In this document: positions 4,421 through 5,750 of the stretch, piece by piece
Layout of the letters: each line of letters opens with the position of its first letter
Position numbering within the stretch: position 1 is the stretch's first letter
Source of the DNA: an uncultured Lachnospiraceae bacterium
GTDB lineage: Bacteria; Bacillota_A; Clostridia; Lachnospirales; Lachnospiraceae
Length of the DNA stretch: 5,750 nt
Assembly: GCA_902801585.1 (NCBI GenBank)
Contig: CADCIU010000093.1
Span: 1 to 5,750, forward strand
Direction of reading: 5' to 3'
Position numbers and translations under genes: made by a program
Notes under the pieces: model-generated
The model's input: the letters and a program-made list of their open reading frames with translations, nothing else
Database searches by the model: none
Told to the model about the DNA's origin: nothing

Positions 4421-5244
4421 TTTTTAAACTTTTTCCCGGTGGAAGCGCCGCCGTCGATCAGAACATCGACACCTCTCAGATATCCGTTTCTCTCATCAGC
4501 GATCATTGCAATCGTGAATCCCATTTCCGCAGCTGTGCCCATTCTGTGTTCGCAGGTATTCTCGATCATTTCTTTCGCGTAATCCCATGCTTCCACTTCG
4601 CGAGTCCCCATATCCGTCTCGATCAGACCGGGGCTCACAGAGACCACGCGGATCCCTTTCTTCGCGTATTCATGGGCGCATTTCTGCGCGTACCAGACGA
4701 CAAATTTCTTGCTCAATGTGTAAGCAAATCCTGCGTCGTTCTCTTCTCCGGGCGGAAGCGTTGCTTCTTTGAGCAAATGCTTCACGAACTTGTCTTCCTG
4801 ATACTCAGCCTCATCAAAAATCTGGCGAATTGCCAGAGCATCCGGTGCCGAATAAGCCGAACTGGAAGCGATATCTACGATCACGCCTCCGTCGTCCATA
4901 TATTTATAGAATTCCATGTTGACGTTCTTGGTCCCTACTGCGTTGACCATAATGATCTTTTCCGCATCACCCATGGTCGGGGACAATCCTGCCGCGTGGA
5001 TCACGGTCCTGATCGTGCCAAGACTTTTCGCGAAAAGGCACAGCTCGTGCACATCCCTGCGCACAGAGACGTCGCAGGACATCAAATGGACCTGATGCCC
5101 TTCTGCTTCCAGGATCTGCATCGCGTTTTCAAGCTTCGACACTGTTCTGCCGGTGAGTACAAGGATCACGTCTTTCGGTATATTTCTGGCTGTTTCCAAC
5201 CCCATGCCGCTTCCGCCGCCGGTTATAACGCATACATTCGCCAT
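4417..5244 (-). CDS. Short-chain dehydrogenase/reductase with long insertion before the catalytic Tyr
   Basis: A 275-residue protein starting at the ATG at 5244, which has AAGGAG 7 nt upstream. The upstream TTG (5268) would swallow that site and is rejected. It is a classical SDR in size and motifs: the TGGGSGMG nucleotide-binding loop at 8-15, CDVS (57-60), HAAG (83-86, in place of NNAG), Asn101, Ser127-129, YTLSK with Tyr175 and Lys179, SPG at 204-206, and IDGG at 263-266. It should be an NAD(P)-dependent alcohol/ketone oxidoreductase. The gap from the Ser cluster to Tyr is about 46-48 residues instead of about 13. A similar insertion is known in 3-alpha-hydroxysteroid dehydrogenase/carbonyl reductase of Comamonas testosteroni, so a bulky hydrophobic substrate is possible (inference). 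It follows the extended-SDR gene by 40 bp and precedes a terminator. The plus-strand open frame across it is an antisense shadow. Confidence 0.92.
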   Translation of the reverse strand: MANVCVITGGGSGMGLETARNIPKDVILVLTGRTVSKLENAMQILEAEGHQVHLMSCDVSVRRDVHELCLFAKSLGTIRTVIHAAGLSPTMGDAEKIIMVNAVGTKNVNMEFYKYMDDGGVIVDIASSSAYSAPDALAIRQIFDEAEYQEDKFVKHLLKEATLPPGEENDAGFAYTLSKKFVVWYAQKCAHEYAKKGIRVVSVSPGLIETDMGTREVEAWDYAKEMIENTCEHRMGTAAEMGFTIAMIADERNGYLRGVDVLIDGGASTGKKFKK

Positions 5245-5251
5245 TTTTCTT

Positions 5252-5257
5252 CTCCTT
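5252..5257 (-). promoter_or_regulatory. Ribosome binding site fixing the SDR start
   Basis: AAGGAG on the minus strand, 7 nt before the ATG at 5244, and downstream of the rejected TTG at 5268. Confidence 0.85.
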
Positions 5258-5284
5258 TCAAACTGCAATCAGACTGAAGCCGCC

Positions 5285-5750
5285 TTAAGCTTCCGCAGTG
5301 GAATCGTTTTCTTTCTTGATAAGGCCTTCCGCAATGAGCCACTCCACCATATCGTGGATCGTCTCTCTATAAGATCTGGTAGTATAGCCGAGTTCCTCCC
5401 TCGCTTTTGAGGAATCGTAATGGTTATTCTTCGTCAGCATGAACACGTTAAACGATGTGAGTATAGGCTTCTCACCTTTTTTCTTCGCGATTTCCTCCAT
5501 CACGCGGCCCATGGCGCCTGCTGCCCATCCGGGAATGAAGAAGTTCACTTTTTTGCCGCCGCTCTCTTCTGTGCACATGCGGCAGAAATCTTTAAATGCA
5601 AGGACTTCATTAGCAAGGATATAGCATTCCCCGGATCTTCCGTTGTCCACAGCGCTGATCATGGCTGCGGCCAGATCTCTTACATCGCAGATATTGAAGT
5701 TGCCGTCGATTCCTGCAGGCAGCTCGCCGTTGATGATGTCGATCAGATTC
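5285..5750 (-). CDS. NAD-dependent epimerase/dehydratase (extended SDR), N-terminus beyond window
   Basis: The C-terminal 155 or so residues are visible, and the frame is open to the right edge, so the ATG at 5662 is internal. Features of extended SDRs of the dihydroflavonol-reductase/epimerase type are clear: NICDVRDLAAAMISAV (the usual V-x-D-V/L-A-x-A region), then GECYILANE, then DSSKAREELGYTTRSYRETIHDMVEWL, the standard ending where the substrate lobe packs on the Rossmann domain. The nucleotide-binding GxxGxxG and the YxxxK catalytic pair would be to the right of the window, so activity cannot be judged. It lies 40 bp upstream of the SDR gene on the same strand, so the two are likely cotranscribed and may act on the same hydroxy or keto compound. 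It ends in a polar tail (KKENDSTAEA). A sugar-nucleotide epimerase is the alternative; the C-terminus fits the reductase-like group better. Confidence 0.85.
   Translation of the reverse strand, partial: NLIDIINGELPAGIDGNFNICDVRDLAAAMISAVDNGRSGECYILANEVLAFKDFCRMCTEESGGKKVNFFIPGWAAGAMGRVMEEIAKKKGEKPILTSFNVFMLTKNNHYDSSKAREELGYTTRSYRETIHDMVEWLIAEGLIKKENDSTAEA

Noticed and set aside
5245..5268. Upstream TTG start adding eight residues to the SDR
   Set aside because: The AAGGAG at 5252-5257 serves the ATG at 5244, and the Rossmann strand begins right after that ATG.
4333..5277. Plus-strand open frame of 314 codons
   Set aside because: It lies antisense to a clear SDR gene with complete motifs and its own ribosome binding site. 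The product is Cys/His/Phe-rich with no family pattern, as expected of a shadow frame, and its start lies in the terminator hairpin.

Overview
The window looks like chromosomal DNA from a low-to-mid GC Firmicute, most likely a gut Clostridia (Lachnospiraceae-like). The reasons are strong AAGGAGG-type ribosome binding sites, a TTG start, lysine-rich proteins, a TetR protein with a NRRVRMTK-type N-terminus, and an AT-rich promoter region between GC-richer genes. This placement is inference; there is no rRNA or tRNA to anchor it. No mobile-element gene, CRISPR array or RNA gene is visible.

Layout. From about 3540 leftwards on the minus strand runs a probable four-gene operon: a TetR-family regulator (3410-2859), an XRE-type helix-turn-helix protein with a C-terminal membrane segment (2789-2112), an HSL-type alpha/beta-hydrolase with a complete catalytic triad (2045-1095), and a condensation/acyltransferase-like protein that runs off the left edge (1037-1). 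Gaps between these genes are 57-69 bp. A 229-bp AT-rich intergenic region (3411-3639) separates this operon from a divergent plus-strand gene (3640-4296). That gene encodes a second XRE protein, paralogous to the first, whose C-terminal half holds three copies of a Gly/Met-rich 16-residue motif. On the right, a minus-strand pair converges on it: an extended-SDR/epimerase-like gene entering from the right edge (to 5285), then a classical short-chain dehydrogenase (5244-4417). A hairpin terminator and a REP-like 27-bp sequence lie between the convergent genes.

How it may work together. The divergent promoter region carries a perfect 11-bp inverted repeat that encloses an extended -10 box (TGATATAAT) reading towards tetR. 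This suggests TetR autorepression, perhaps with control of the divergent XRE gene. The two XRE proteins share their DNA-binding domain and an LYRSADA linker. One ends in a membrane anchor and the other in a soluble Gly/Met-rich repeat tail, so they may bind the same sites or each other. The enzymes (esterase, acyltransferase-like protein and two SDR-type oxidoreductases) suggest chemistry on a hydroxy, keto or ester small molecule, but the substrate cannot be read from the sequence.

The most unusual items are the Gly/Met-repeat XRE protein and its membrane-anchored paralogue beside a TetR switch.
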